A stretch of 64,000 bases of DNA from Liolophura sinensis (taxonomy: Eukaryota; Mollusca; Polyplacophora; Chitonida; Chitonidae): positions 5,145,991 to 5,209,990 of the forward strand of contig NC_088297.1 of NCBI RefSeq assembly GCF_032854445.1, in the 5' to 3' direction. Made by a program: the position numbers and the translations under genes. Below, piece after piece: positions 28,935 to 40,900 of the stretch. The notes under the pieces were generated by a model, which was not told the origin of the DNA, made no database searches, and saw only the letters and a program-made list of their open reading frames with translations. Positions within the stretch are counted from its first letter, which is position 1, and each line of letters opens with the position of its first letter.

Positions 28935-29850
28935 TACACAGTTCCACAAAGCACACGTAACTACCATGGCGAGGCTATCTGTCAATAGTACTTGTTCCAG
29001 TTCCACAAAGCGCACGTAACTACCATGCCGAGGCAAGTCTACAGTACTAGATTCAGTTCCACAAAGCACACGTAACTACGAAAGCGAGGCTATCTGTCAA
29101 TAGTACTTGGTCCAGTTCCACAAAGCGCACGTAACTACCATGGCGAGGCAAGTCTACAGTACTAGATTCAGTTCCACAAAGCACACGTAACTACGAAAGC
29201 GAGGCTATCTGTCAATAGTACTTGGTCCAGTTCCACAAAGCACACGTAACTACCATGGCGAGGCAATGTCTACAGTACTAGATCCAGTTCCACAAAGCAC
29301 ACGTTACTACCATGGCGAGGCAATGTCTACAGCACTAGATCCAGTTCCACAAAGCACACATAACTACCATGCCGAGGCAATGTCTACAGTACTTGGACCA
29401 GTTCCACAAAACAGGCGTAGCCACCAAAGCGAAGCTATCTGTTAACAGTACTTGGTCCAATTCCACAAAGCACACGTAACTACCATGGCGAGGCTATCTG
29501 TCAATAGTACTTGTTCCAGTTCCACAAAGCGCACGTAACTACCATGCCGAGGCAAGTCTACAGTACTAGATCCAGTTCCACAAAGCACACGTAACTACCA
29601 TGCCGAGGCAATGTCTACAGTACTTGGACCAGTTCCACAACACAGGCGTAGCCACCAAAGCGAGGCTATCTGTTAATAGTACTTGGTCCAATTCCACAAA
29701 GCACACGTAACTACCGTGGCGAGGCAATGTCTACAGTACTAGATCCAGTTCCACAAAGCACCCGTAACTACCATGGCGAGGCAATGTCTACAGTACTTGA
29801 CCCAGTTCCCAACAGTAAAGGTGACATTGTCGAGGCAATGTCTATATACA
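28935..29850. repeat. Two-type minisatellite, units of about 56-59 bp, about 15 copies
   Basis: All units start AGTTCCACAAAGC and contain ACGTAACTAC. Type A continues CATGGCGAGGCAATGTCTAC and AGTACTAGATCC. Type B continues GAAAGCGAGGCTATCTGTC and AATAGTACTTGGTCC. Types alternate in a partly regular order. It lies about 100 bp upstream of coding exon 1 of the membrane-protein gene, probably within its 5' intron. Confidence 0.93.
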
Positions 29851-30012
29851 TGTTGTACTCGACCGTGTCACACAAATCTACTCGTCTTAACAGAGATTCA
29901 TATATCAATCCTCAACTATTATGGAAGTTTCACGTGAGCAACTAATTTCCAAAAAGAATGTACTGTCCAAAACCCTAAAATAACTGGCAAACTATATAAA
30001 GTAAAACAATTA

Positions 30013-30144
30013 TTTATTTATTTATTTATTTCATCGGTGTTTTACGCCGTACTGAAGAATATTTCACTTATACGACAGCGGGAGGAAACCGGACAGAACC
30101 CGGACCACCCGCAGGTTGCTGGAAGACCTTCCCACTTGCGGCCG
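30013..30144 (-). mobile_element. 5'-truncated SINE with 13-bp target-site duplication
   Basis: The copy is flanked by AGTAAAACAATTA at 30000-30012 and 30145-30157. It retains the 3' module and an internal part; the CCAGCATTATGGT section is deleted. Confidence 0.95.
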
Positions 30145-30297
30145 AGTAAAACAATTAGGACGGATCTTTACGGTGTATCTAAATTCGTATACAAACCGCC
30201 AACCATATAATACTCCAGGGGCCAATTTGACAAAGTTGTCATAACGCAGTCCAACGCATAAATTTACTATGGTGTCGTTTTGCTTCAGTATGTATGT

Positions 30298-30520
30298 TCC
30301 CAGTGGTTAGCGTGCCAGCGCTTTGCAGTGACCTTGGAGAGCAAATAAGGATGGGGTGGACTTGAACTCACAGCGATCCCATTAGGGAGAGACCCGTGCG
30401 TGGGAAGGTCTGATAGCAACCTGCGGATGGTCGTGGGTTTCCCGAAGACTCCCATTATAATGTTGGCCGCCATCGTGTAAGTGAAATATTCTTGAGTATT
30501 ATAAATAAATAAATAAATAT
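30298..30520 (+). mobile_element. Rearranged SINE with an inverted middle segment
   Basis: The left part (CAGTGGTTAGCGTGCCAGCG) is the tRNA-like head in plus orientation. The middle (GGTGGACTTGAACTCACAGC, GATCCCATTAGGGAGAG) is in the opposite orientation. The right part (GGAAGGTCTGATAGCAACC through TATTCTTGAGTATT and AATAAATAAATA) is plus again. Either two insertions recombined or an internal inversion occurred. Confidence 0.85.
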
Positions 30521-30664
30521 AAAGGAAAATATGATACACAAAGAAAGGAAATACTCTTTCTACTGGAAGTGTTTTATATTGTATTCCTGCGTGTACCAGG
30601 ATTCTGCTGGTTTGCTCAGCATCCCCGAATCCTGGTCCTTTTGCAATGCTTTCATGTGTGTTAA

Positions 30665-30930
30665 TGTTTACATGACAATACAGCATTTTGAGATATTCCA
30701 GATCAGTGACGTCTGATAAATTTGCAATTAGCATCACTGTATGTCTTTTTTTTTTTTACTTGATTGTGCGTAAGCCATGGTGCTAGGGCGTGTAATTTGC
30801 TACTTTTTAAGCAATTACATGGACAGTTGGAATAAAACTCTAACAGGTAAATTGACAAGAAGCTGTATTTCACCAGTTACATGTGACAATTTACCAGCTA
30901 TCAAACACTGTCGTCGCTGCTCTGGATTGT
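30665..30930 (+). repeat. Dispersed repeat, family R1, copy 5 (longest)
   Basis: It carries the same ordered words as the copy at 6290-6530, for example CAGTGACGTCTGATAAAT, TGTGCGTAAGCCATGGTGCT, GTAAATTGACAAGAAGC, TTTCACCAGTTACATG and TCGCTGCTCTGG. Confidence 0.65.
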
Positions 30931-30959
30931 AAGTCGTTTACATTATTGAATAAACTTAC

Positions 30960-31779
30960 CTCTGTGTAAACAACTAACTATTACGCATAGTTCGTTGATT
31001 AAGACAGCTTCTGAAACGACTCGTCCTCAACGCGAAAACATACTTGATGTTAAAGCAAAGTCAACACGACGTCCTCTGTGTCACGCTGTGGTAACGTGAC
31101 GTGGCCAGCATTATGACGTTTCGAACATCGCTCTCGGCAATCATCGCTAGCGCCCGGTGAGTCCGAGACAATACTTGAGTATTTTGTAACGTTGTTTTTA
31201 AGTGACGTCATGTAGACCGAATGATCATGGTCAAGTGGCGTAAGTGCTAGTATCGATAGGAACAGCTGTATGCTGCCGAAAGCGCATGTTACATTAGTTT
31301 GGTATGCACTTATAAAGGTGAAAACGTGTACGTAGCAGGTCAGAAAGATATTTAGTTACTTACCAAAGGCCAGTGGTTTACTCCAGTCAGACAAGCCCCT
31401 ATACATCATGCATTACCCTGATCACCGTTATAAAGAGACATAATAATTACAGCGTTAAATACCAATTAATCAATGAGTAAATTATTTAATTTAGCGTTAC
31501 TGAAAATTCAGATATCATACTTCCACTTCCACCCCAAATTCCTGCCTTGCCATCAACACCCGCAAATCATTCATTCCGATGTACGCAAAGTGTCATAAAA
31601 TGCATCAAAAATAGAGCGCGCATCGGAGAAAAACTCAATTGTCAAGGGGAATAACTCTTGAGTGACAACGAACGACATTTACATACGCGGTTGTCTTTCC
31701 TGTTTCGCCGTAAATTCCCGATGATATTTCTTTACGTTCGTCCATTTCCGAGCACTTCCGGATACACCTCACAAGAAAG
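30960..31779. promoter_or_regulatory. Candidate divergent promoter region of the membrane-protein and clathrin light chain genes
   Basis: The two genes point away from each other here. On the minus strand two strong donors occur (CAGAG|GTAAGT ending at 30960, and TTTG|GTAAGT near 31373), suitable for a noncoding 5' exon of the membrane-protein gene. The 31050-31160 part is CpG-rich and includes GTGACGT. On the plus side an ETS-type site CACTTCCGG lies at 31753-31761, about 20 bp before the clathrin light chain ATG. The transcription starts are unknown and the shared-promoter reading is inference. Confidence 0.45.
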
Positions 31780-31930
31780 ATGGCTGACCTTAGTGAATTT
31801 GAGAGCGCTGAGCAACCCCAAGCCCCAACAGAAGATGACCCAGCCGCCGCTTTTCTGGCCAGAGAGCAGGATCAGTTGGCGGAGTTAGAAGGGGACAGTT
31901 TGGGGGCCGACAGTTCGCAGCCACCTGCAG
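31780..31930 (+). CDS. CLTA/CLTB-like: Clathrin light chain exon 1 (conserved N-terminal consensus)
   Basis: The ATG has a strong context (AAAGATGG). The exon encodes MADLSEFESAEQPQAPTEDD followed by PAAAFLAREQDQLAELEG, and ends CTGCAG|GTAACA in phase 1. The acidic TEDD patch just before PAAAFL corresponds to the regulatory acidic residues of vertebrate light chains. Confidence 0.96.
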
Positions 31931-34900
31931 GTAACAGGGTCTATTCGAGTTCACATGTCGGTGCCTGTTGAAATGCAGTGGCATCGGCGTGGATTCGTGG
32001 GTGGGGGCGTGTGGCATCGACAAAGCTGGTTGATTTCACCGATTAGCTCCAAAATTAAGTCAGATTTCACTAAAATTAGAAGCTATTGTGCTTTATTTGC
32101 ACATTTTATCTTCCGGGAAGACCTTCAGGATTGTAACTGTGAAAGAAATGGTAAAAGCCATTGGTAATAGACCTGATAAATTATGAAGTTATGGTGGATT
32201 GATTATGACAGATTGTTTATCGATCTCTGGTGGCCACAATAAAGTGGCCATCACCCCCTGTGATGTGGTCAGTTTTCTGTCTCGCTAGATTAGTCAGAAT
32301 TGAGTAATTTTGTTTAACTTTTAACTTTAGCCTCTCATTATCATATGATATTGTAGCTCTGCAAACATCTGTCTTAATTTCTCTGTCTTATTTTACTCCT
32401 AGTCCGCAAACTGAGCATGTTTCGCTATCTTTTGTTGAAGGCCAAATTTGTAATGTGTCAGTGATGTTATTGAGGTTTGTATGATCTTAACATTTCTCAA
32501 ACAGAGTCAGTATCTGTTAATATTTTGATTGCAAAATTTTAGAAAAAGCTTGTTAATAGAGCTTTATCATAAATGGCTTGCATAAATTACACCTGATTGT
32601 TGTTTTTTCAGATGATGGATTTGATCCCTTCGGTGCCGAGGCAGGGCCAGCTGAATCATCCGAGGACATTTTTGGGGACGGAGCTCAGGAACCTCAGGTC
32701 AGTTACTGATTGATGGAAGACCATCACCATGGCAACTGTCATGAGATTGAGGCTTTTGTAGCCCCAACTCCTTTTCTTATATTGGCCTAGCGTCGTTGGA
32801 GTCTCAACACTAACAGTATTAATTTCTTACTCAACAAAGGACCAGGCAGATCCCCGTTGTTATCGAACAAGTCTTGTGCAAATAAAGACACCAACCTAAA
32901 GACCTGCTTTCTACACCCACTGCACCTGCACGATAGGTCCCTGCTCGCTCTAGAATAGATTTATCATAGCCTTGAAGGCTTTCATGGCACACTCTCCTTG
33001 GCCCTGGCAGCCATGTTCCTAGTGCTCCATTATAAAGCAGGACATGCATGTAGCTGCTCAACATGGCATCCACGGCCGAGGAAGCCTTCATGGCTATAAT
33101 AAATCTATTCTAAAGCGAGTAGGGACATATAGTGGCGATTGGGGGGGGGGGGGGGGGGGTGCCGAAAGCAGGTCTTTAAGTTGGTGTCTTTTATTTGCAC
33201 AAGAGTTGTTTGATGACAAAGAGAATCGGCTTGGACCTTCATTGAGAAAGAAATTAATACTGTTAGCATTGAGGCTCCAACGACATTAGGCCAGGATAAG
33301 AAAAGGAGTTGGAGTCCTCCGGGGCTAGGGCTTCTGTTTTGTTTTTCACTGAACACGTTGAATATTTTGTTTGCTAAAGCACTTTGCTGTTAAGTGTAAA
33401 GAATACGTTTTGCAGATATTGTAACATCGTTTGCTTGTAAAGTTGCCTTGTAGGATCACTAAGTTTTTCAGTTTGATAGAGGCACAGATTATTGAATTGA
33501 TTAACCTAAAGCAAATTCTGTTTATTCGTTTTTTCCCCTGCCAACTCTCGTAATATTCTTGTAACAACTGAACCGTGACATATGACATCAGCACTGCACT
33601 GCAACCTGTGTTTATGTTCCCAGGCCGAGTTGCTTGTTCCCTGTGTGGTTTTGTCTTGTCTTTGACCAGCACCTGTGTGTTTTTTCCCCATGCATGTACC
33701 AACATGAGATTTATCAGCCAGTGACTTACAAGGTGTTATTATACAAGATTGGGAACATGGGTTTTTATATTGTTCAGCGTCAGTATCATCATCACTACAT
33801 GTGGTTTGAGGGGCCTCCGTGGCTCAGTAGGTTAGCGCGCTAGCGCAGCGTAATGACCCAGGAGTATCTCACCAATGCGGTCGCTGTAAGTTCAAGTCCA
33901 GCTCATGCTGGCTTCGTCTCCAGCCGTACGTGGGAAGGTCTGCCAGCAACCTGCGGATGGTTGTGGGTTTCCCCTGGACTCTGCTCGGTTTCCACCCACC
34001 ATAATGCTGGCCGTCGTCGTATAAGTGAAATATTCTTGAGTACAGCGTAAAACACCAATCAAATAAATAAGTAAATAACATGTGGTTTGCTTGTCACATA
34101 TTCTTCGCAAACAAAGAGCTGAACAAAATGGCAAATCACGTCAACTCAGCTACAAAAAATTGTTAGCATTTTAACGAGCAACTTTCAGAGCATTTCATGC
34201 ACATTTAAAATTTTTTTTTTTGGAGACAAAGGTACATTGGCTGAATTGGGCTTCACAAACAGTATAATTTTATCCGTCTACACAGACATGACACGATAAT
34301 GCCTTCAGAATATGCTAGAGTAAATGCCTTGCCAGCATGCAAAAAGGTTGGAGAATTAAAGTAGCATAATAACATATGGATACATAATTTACATAATCCA
34401 ATACCAAAACATGCACAATGTGTTTATAGCAGCCCCCAGCTGAAAAAAAGCTTGAAATTCAATTATTTGTATAATGACCCTCTTTGTCTGTGTACATTTC
34501 GCATTTTGGATGATGGTATTGGGGGGTAGATTAGATAAGTAGATGCAAGTGTCCCAAACAGATGAGCAGTTAGTTGTACGTGTGTTGTCCAGCAAATCCT
34601 TACCCCCTCTGTAGCCCGAGGTCCCGCTTCATGCTAGCCACCCCCTCCCGGTATTAGAAAATGTGCCACCACCACATCCGATGTCCAGCTGTCTTTTGGC
34701 CTCACAGGGAGTATTAGGAAGTGCAGCCCCTGATAGGAGTTTGACTTTTCTCACAAATCAATCCGTACTGTTTATTAGTTAGATTTTTTCATTGGAATAT
34801 GATGCTCTCTATACATATTCTTCAAGCTAACTATTAATCTTAACATAAAATAGAAAGTCACTGAGACTTTGGTGTCTGTGTCTTGTTCTCTTACACTGTA

Positions 34901-37900
34901 GTTGAAAATTATAGCAAGCTAGAGCAGATATTTGTGATTTTTGACCAAATGAAACTTGCCATGTGTCACATACATCTATTATTTGTTTTCCTCATAAAAT
35001 CTGTTATGTTCAAGTGAAAATGTATAAAAATGGCTAAATATTTCCCAGTTCACAAGTCCTGCTCTGTCGCGATGTATCCCCTGTTAAGTTTTGAGGTTAT
35101 GTCTCTGTGTTGCTTAATTAACTTACATGGGAAGGCCCATTGTGATATCTGCCATGAAATAGTTTACATTTAAGTCCAAGGTTTGGTTGATTACCCCAAA
35201 TTGTCCATTCCCTCTTTCTGCTACATTCCTATCATTCAATATCAAAACACTTTCAGGTTTACTGTATATCTTCATGTTGCTTGAATATGAACTGAATAAG
35301 TCTTCCTAAGTAAAACATAAAAAAAAACTGTGATTGTCTCTTTTTGTTACTCACAACATATGACAAAAGATCATTCAATATCAAAACACTTTCAGGTTTA
35401 CTGTATATCTTCATGTTGCTTGAATATGCACTGAATAAGTCTTCCTAAGTAAAATATAAAAAAAAACTGTGATTGTCTCTTTTTGTTACTCACAACACTG
35501 TGGTGAAATTCAGTTATTCTCTTTTACGACATCCCCATGGCCTGTGTTTTATACCAACGTGCTGCTTGAATTACCTAGCCGAGTAAATCCCTCAAAACCA
35601 TAAAACATGATGTCTCAGATAAGGCTGTTCTATCCACCCCCTCCTCGCTACCTCGATATCATCAGCTTTTCTTGACTTAATCAGGATGGCTTGAAGAACT
35701 TTCTTAGACCAGAAAAAATGTGATAATCCAATAACATCGTCCAGAATACAGTTTCTGCCAAGCCCTATGTTCCTACTTTCCCTTCATCAGGATCCTTTGT
35801 GACATTATTAAGGGGAGTTAATCCATGTGTTACTTGAATGTTTGAAGACTGACAGCTCATGACTCAAGTTACCTACATTGTCTGTCACCAATATGTGTGT
35901 CTCCATGCTGCTGCTGGCATGATTTCAGACTCTAGGTGGTGGTGGCAGCGGCGTCCTGCTCGATGGGTTTGGCGACAGTTCTGCAACCGATTTGTTAGGC
36001 AACCCTGCTGGTGGTGAACCGATGGGTGACAGCTTTGGTGTCCCTAATGACACTCTTGTGAGATTTGTGTGTTTACATCTAGCTTCTTCCTGCTTTTATA
36101 CACCTTTGATCACACGTGGACACTGTCATAAGCAATAAAAATGGTATATTTTCTATTTGAACAGTTTGAAAAGAAATTTACCGTAAAAATGATTGATTAC
36201 AGTTATTATATTTATCGTGGCGAGGATTACAGTGACTAGTTGTGACACCTGCTCATTTATATCCTCAACCACATTCCAGATTAAGAAGCACACCATCCCG
36301 AACATCAACTTCCCGCAGAGTGACCTAAAATATGTGTGATGTAACACGCTGACCCAAATGTTGTACGACAGTGTACAATACTGACCCAAATGTTGTACGA
36401 CAGTGTACAATACTGACCCAAATGTTGTACGACAGTGTACAATACTGACCCAAATGAATCAAACTACTTGTACGACAATGTACAATACTGACCCAAATGA
36501 ATCAAACTACTTGTACAACAGTGTATAATACTGACCCAAATGTTGTACGACAATGCACAATACTGACCCAAATGAATCAAACTACATGTACGACAATGTA
36601 CAATACTGACCCAAATGAATCAAACTACATGTGCGACAGTGTACAATACTGACCCAAATGAATCAAACTACTTGTACGACAGTGTACAATACTGACCCAA
36701 ATGAATCAAACTACATGTACAACAGTGTATAATACTGACCCAAATGTTGTACGACAATGTACAATACTGACCCAAATGAATCAAACTACTTGTACGACAG
36801 TGTACAATACTGACCCAAATGAATCAAACTGCATGTACGACAGTGTACAATACTGACCCAAATGAATCAAACTACTTGTACGACAATGCACAATACTGAC
36901 CCAAATAAAGCAAACTACATGTACGACAGTGTACAATACTGACCCAAATGAATCAAACTACATGTACGACAGTGTACAATACTGACTCAAATGAAGCAAA
37001 CTACATGTACGACAGTGTACAATACTGACCCAAATGAATCAAACCCAGTAATCCCTGCTTCAGGCTTCATGCAAGATCAGCTTCAGTGAAATAAACAAAT
37101 AAATAATTCATGCAAGATCATGGTTACAGGAATCAGTTTGAGAATCTGTAGATGAAATGTTTTAAGAGTACACGTACAGATATACACTTTCTTTGCTGTT
37201 GCAGCGTAAGTGAGATAGTACTGACAAGGAAAATTGACATGTAATGTATTGTGAAAGATACATGTAGTATTGACAAGGAAAATTTACATGTAATGTGTTG
37301 TGAAAGATAGTATTGACTAGGAAAATTTACATGTAATGTATTGTGAAAGATACATGTAGTATTGACAAGAAAAATTTACATGTAATGTGTTGTGAAAGAT
37401 AGTACTGACAAGGAAAATTTACATGTAATGTATTGTGAAAGATACATGTAGTATTGACAAGGAAAATTTACATGTCGTGTTGTGAAAGATAGTATTGACA
37501 AGGAAAATTTACATGTAATGTATTGTGAAAGATACATGTAGTATTGACAAGGAAAATTTACATGTAATGTGTTGTGAAAGATAGTATTGACTAGGAAAAT
37601 TTACATGTAATGTATTGTGAAAGATACATGAAGTATTGACAAGGAAAATTTACATGTAATGTATTGTGAAAGATACATGTAGTATTGACAAGGAAAATTT
37701 ACATGTAATGTGTTGTGAAAGATAGTACTGACAAGGAAAATTTACATGTAATGTATTGTGAAAGATAGCATTGACAAGGAAAATTTACATGTAATGTATT
37801 GTGAAAGATACCTGTAGTATTGACAAGGAAAATTTACATATGGTGTATTGTGAAAATGGCTTCAGGAGCCAGTTGTTAAAAACATTTACCGAATGGGATG

Positions 37901-40900
37901 TCAGCTGCCTTGTACAAACTGAAGTCTTCGATTTTGTTAATCTATTAGTATGAGACCTTAGAATCTTATCAGACTTCTATATTACGCTTCTAAACTACAC
38001 TTCTATATTACGCTTCTATAAACTACACTGTACCGGCTGTAAGTATGATATGTCCCACACCTTTGTTGTTCTGGTATGGCTGCCACAATTTCGGTCAACC
38101 CAAATGGTCTCGTTGTGCTCCCAAGCCCAGTCCCAAGTCCCAAGTCCCAAGTCCAGTGCAGAGTCACCTTTCCAGAACCCAAATCAGCCCCATTCTGCTC
38201 CCAAGCCAAGTCCCAAACCCAGTGCAGAGTCACCTTTCCAGAACCCAAATCAGCCCCATTCTGCTCCCAAGCCCAGTCCCGTCCCAAGTCCAGTGCAGAG
38301 TCACCTTTCCAGAATCCAAATCAGTCCCACTCTGCTCCTAAGCCCAGTTCCAAGTCCCCAAACACACCCATATCCTTGGTAAAATTGTTGGGAATTTTCA
38401 TCCCAATGCTGCTTGACCTCTGACCTTCTGGAAACCTTTCCTTGTTGGCATGCTAACAATGTTGTTGTTGTTTGTTTTTCTTTTGTTCGGACTCCATTAT
38501 GCTGCCTCGTTTTCAGACTGGAGGAGATGGCAACATGCTAGATGAGTTCGGAGACAATTCAGCGCCGAATTCATTCAGTGACCAGATAGGTGGAGAATCA
38601 AATGATACCCTTGTGAGAATTATTTGTGTATTTTATGTGTTAGTTTCTCCTGCATGTTCTGACTGGTGCTGATAACTTCTGAGGTAGTTGCTATTTGTAG
38701 AAAAACCCACTAAAATTCTATCTTCAGAAAAGCTTAATGTAGAGTTTGTGGCTTGACATCTCAGATATTTTGTGCAGTTATTGAGAGAGAGTCAACTTGA
38801 CTTTCCCCCAAGTCAGCAGATGAAAATTGTTTACATTCTCACTCGAGAACATCAAAAGATTCTGGGTAAGCACACCAGCATGGCAAAATGACCCAGGAGT
38901 CTCCCAGCAACATGGTCACTGTGAGTTCAAGTCCAGCTCATGCTGGCTTCCTCTCCAGCCGTAGGTGGGAAGATCTGCCATCAACCTAGTTGCTTGTTGG
39001 TTTCCCTCTGGCTGTGACCGGTTTCCTCCCTCCCTCCATAATGTTGGCCGCCGTCATATAAATGAAATATTCTTGAGTACGGCGTAAAACACTAATCAAA
39101 TACATGTGTAAATCAAAAACAACCGTGACTAATGAATCGGTCTCTGGTTGTGTGTTCAATCCTGGCTTTGGCTAGGAAGTTTATTGATTCCTTTGCTGAA
39201 GGGACTTTGGAGACAGTAAGGGGTTAATGATGCACACGTGGTTGTGTGCGTAGTCAAATATTAACTGAAGACCACTTGCCTTCCACCAGTATGGCTTGAA
39301 TGTCTATTAAAGTCACCTACGGGAAGGCCATTTTTGAAGGGTCACTTATTTCCTCCACCCACTGACAGCTTCGCATTGAGTACAGGCGTTAACAAAAACC
39401 AAATACATTAATGAATACCCTATTTCCTCAACCTCTTGGCACAAAAGCAACTTCCAGTGCAATTTATGCACATTTTGAATTTGATTTTGGAGACATTGAA
39501 CTACATTGGTTGGATTGGCCAGTTTCGGGGCTTTACAAAAAGTATAGTTTTATCGGTTAACACAGAGTAACGCTCTCAGAATTTGTGAAAATAAACACTG
39601 CGCAAACATGCGGAAAGGGTTGAAGAATTACAGTAAATCAAATTAAGAATTATGTATTTCCTAACGTGCTGTCATGTGACTTTACTTCACATCTGAGATC
39701 TTGTAGGTGTGGGAATGTTTTGTCTTTCACTCAGTTTTAAGAGCCCCTAATTTATTAAAGTGATGACCTCAAATTGATGCAAAGTCATCACAAGGAGAAC
39801 TTTATATTATGCAAGATATTCTTGAGTACGGTGTAAAGCACCAAGCAAATAAGTAAATTATATCATGCAAATATTCAGAATTTTTGACTAATAAATGATT
39901 GATTATTGTATTTTATCCCCTTTAATTTGTTTTATAATTATAATACAAATGAGATCTAATACATTTCACACCTGTGAAACACATTAATTGGCCGAATTTT
40001 TTTGGTCTTGAACCATGAAATGTTTTGATCCTTTCATTGACATTCTGTGAGTTGAAAATGTGATATTTAAACAAATGAATGGGTGATACTTTTGTACAAG
40101 CTTCTCAGGTACTTTAAATGTTAATAGCTGGGCTCTGAGAGCTAATGGGTAGTAACAGGATTACTGGCCGGTCTGTAATGTGGTGGCCGGCGGGGCCAGG
40201 AATGTGGCGGCCGGTCTGTAATGTGGGGGTCGGCCAGTCTGTAATGTGGCGGCCGGTCTGTAATGTGGGGGTCGGCCAGTCTGTAATGTGGTTGCGGCCG
40301 GTGTGTATTGTGGTGGCAGTCTTCATGCTTTAATATTAACTCACATGAGAAACACTCAGTCAAGTTTGCAGTTTATTTACTTTCATTAATAATGGTACTG
40401 GTAATTAAGTTTCTTCCTCCCCACTAGCAGATGTGGCAAGACTTGTGTTCACAAGTTGTAATTTATGAGCATTAAGACATGCAAAACATGGTAGTTAAAA
40501 TCACTCCTAGTCACAATGCTTTTAATAATCTGTTAGAAATATCAGTTAAACATGGACATTATTGGGAGAAAAAGAGTTCGTTGAATTTTTCTTTCTCATG
40601 TGTACTTTATGAAAGGTTTTGATTTTAAAATATACATGGGAAAGTTATGATTGTCGACTTTATGGCATTGGTTTTTGTTGTTTAAGTTTGCCAATGCAAG
40701 ACAAGTACAAAGACCCTGTAACACTCCAGTAAACACAACATACAATACATAGTAAACATCATAAAACGTATAAATATAAACAATAATAATAATAATAATG
40801 TGTACACAGGCTCCTTTACTATAAACTTTTTGTGTGATCGTTGTGAGTTCAAGTCCAGCTGATTCTGGCTTCCTCTCCAGCTGTAAGTGGGAAGGTCTGA

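Noticed and set aside
33797-34089. A tRNA gene at the SINE head (A and B boxes present)
   Set aside because: The tRNA-like part cannot form a complete cloverleaf with anticodon arm, and it continues into the SINE body with target-site duplications.
38045-38423. Three overlapping plus-strand frames of about 100 codons rich in Pro and Ser
   Set aside because: They come from a CC-rich minisatellite in a clathrin light chain intron. No splice-site support.
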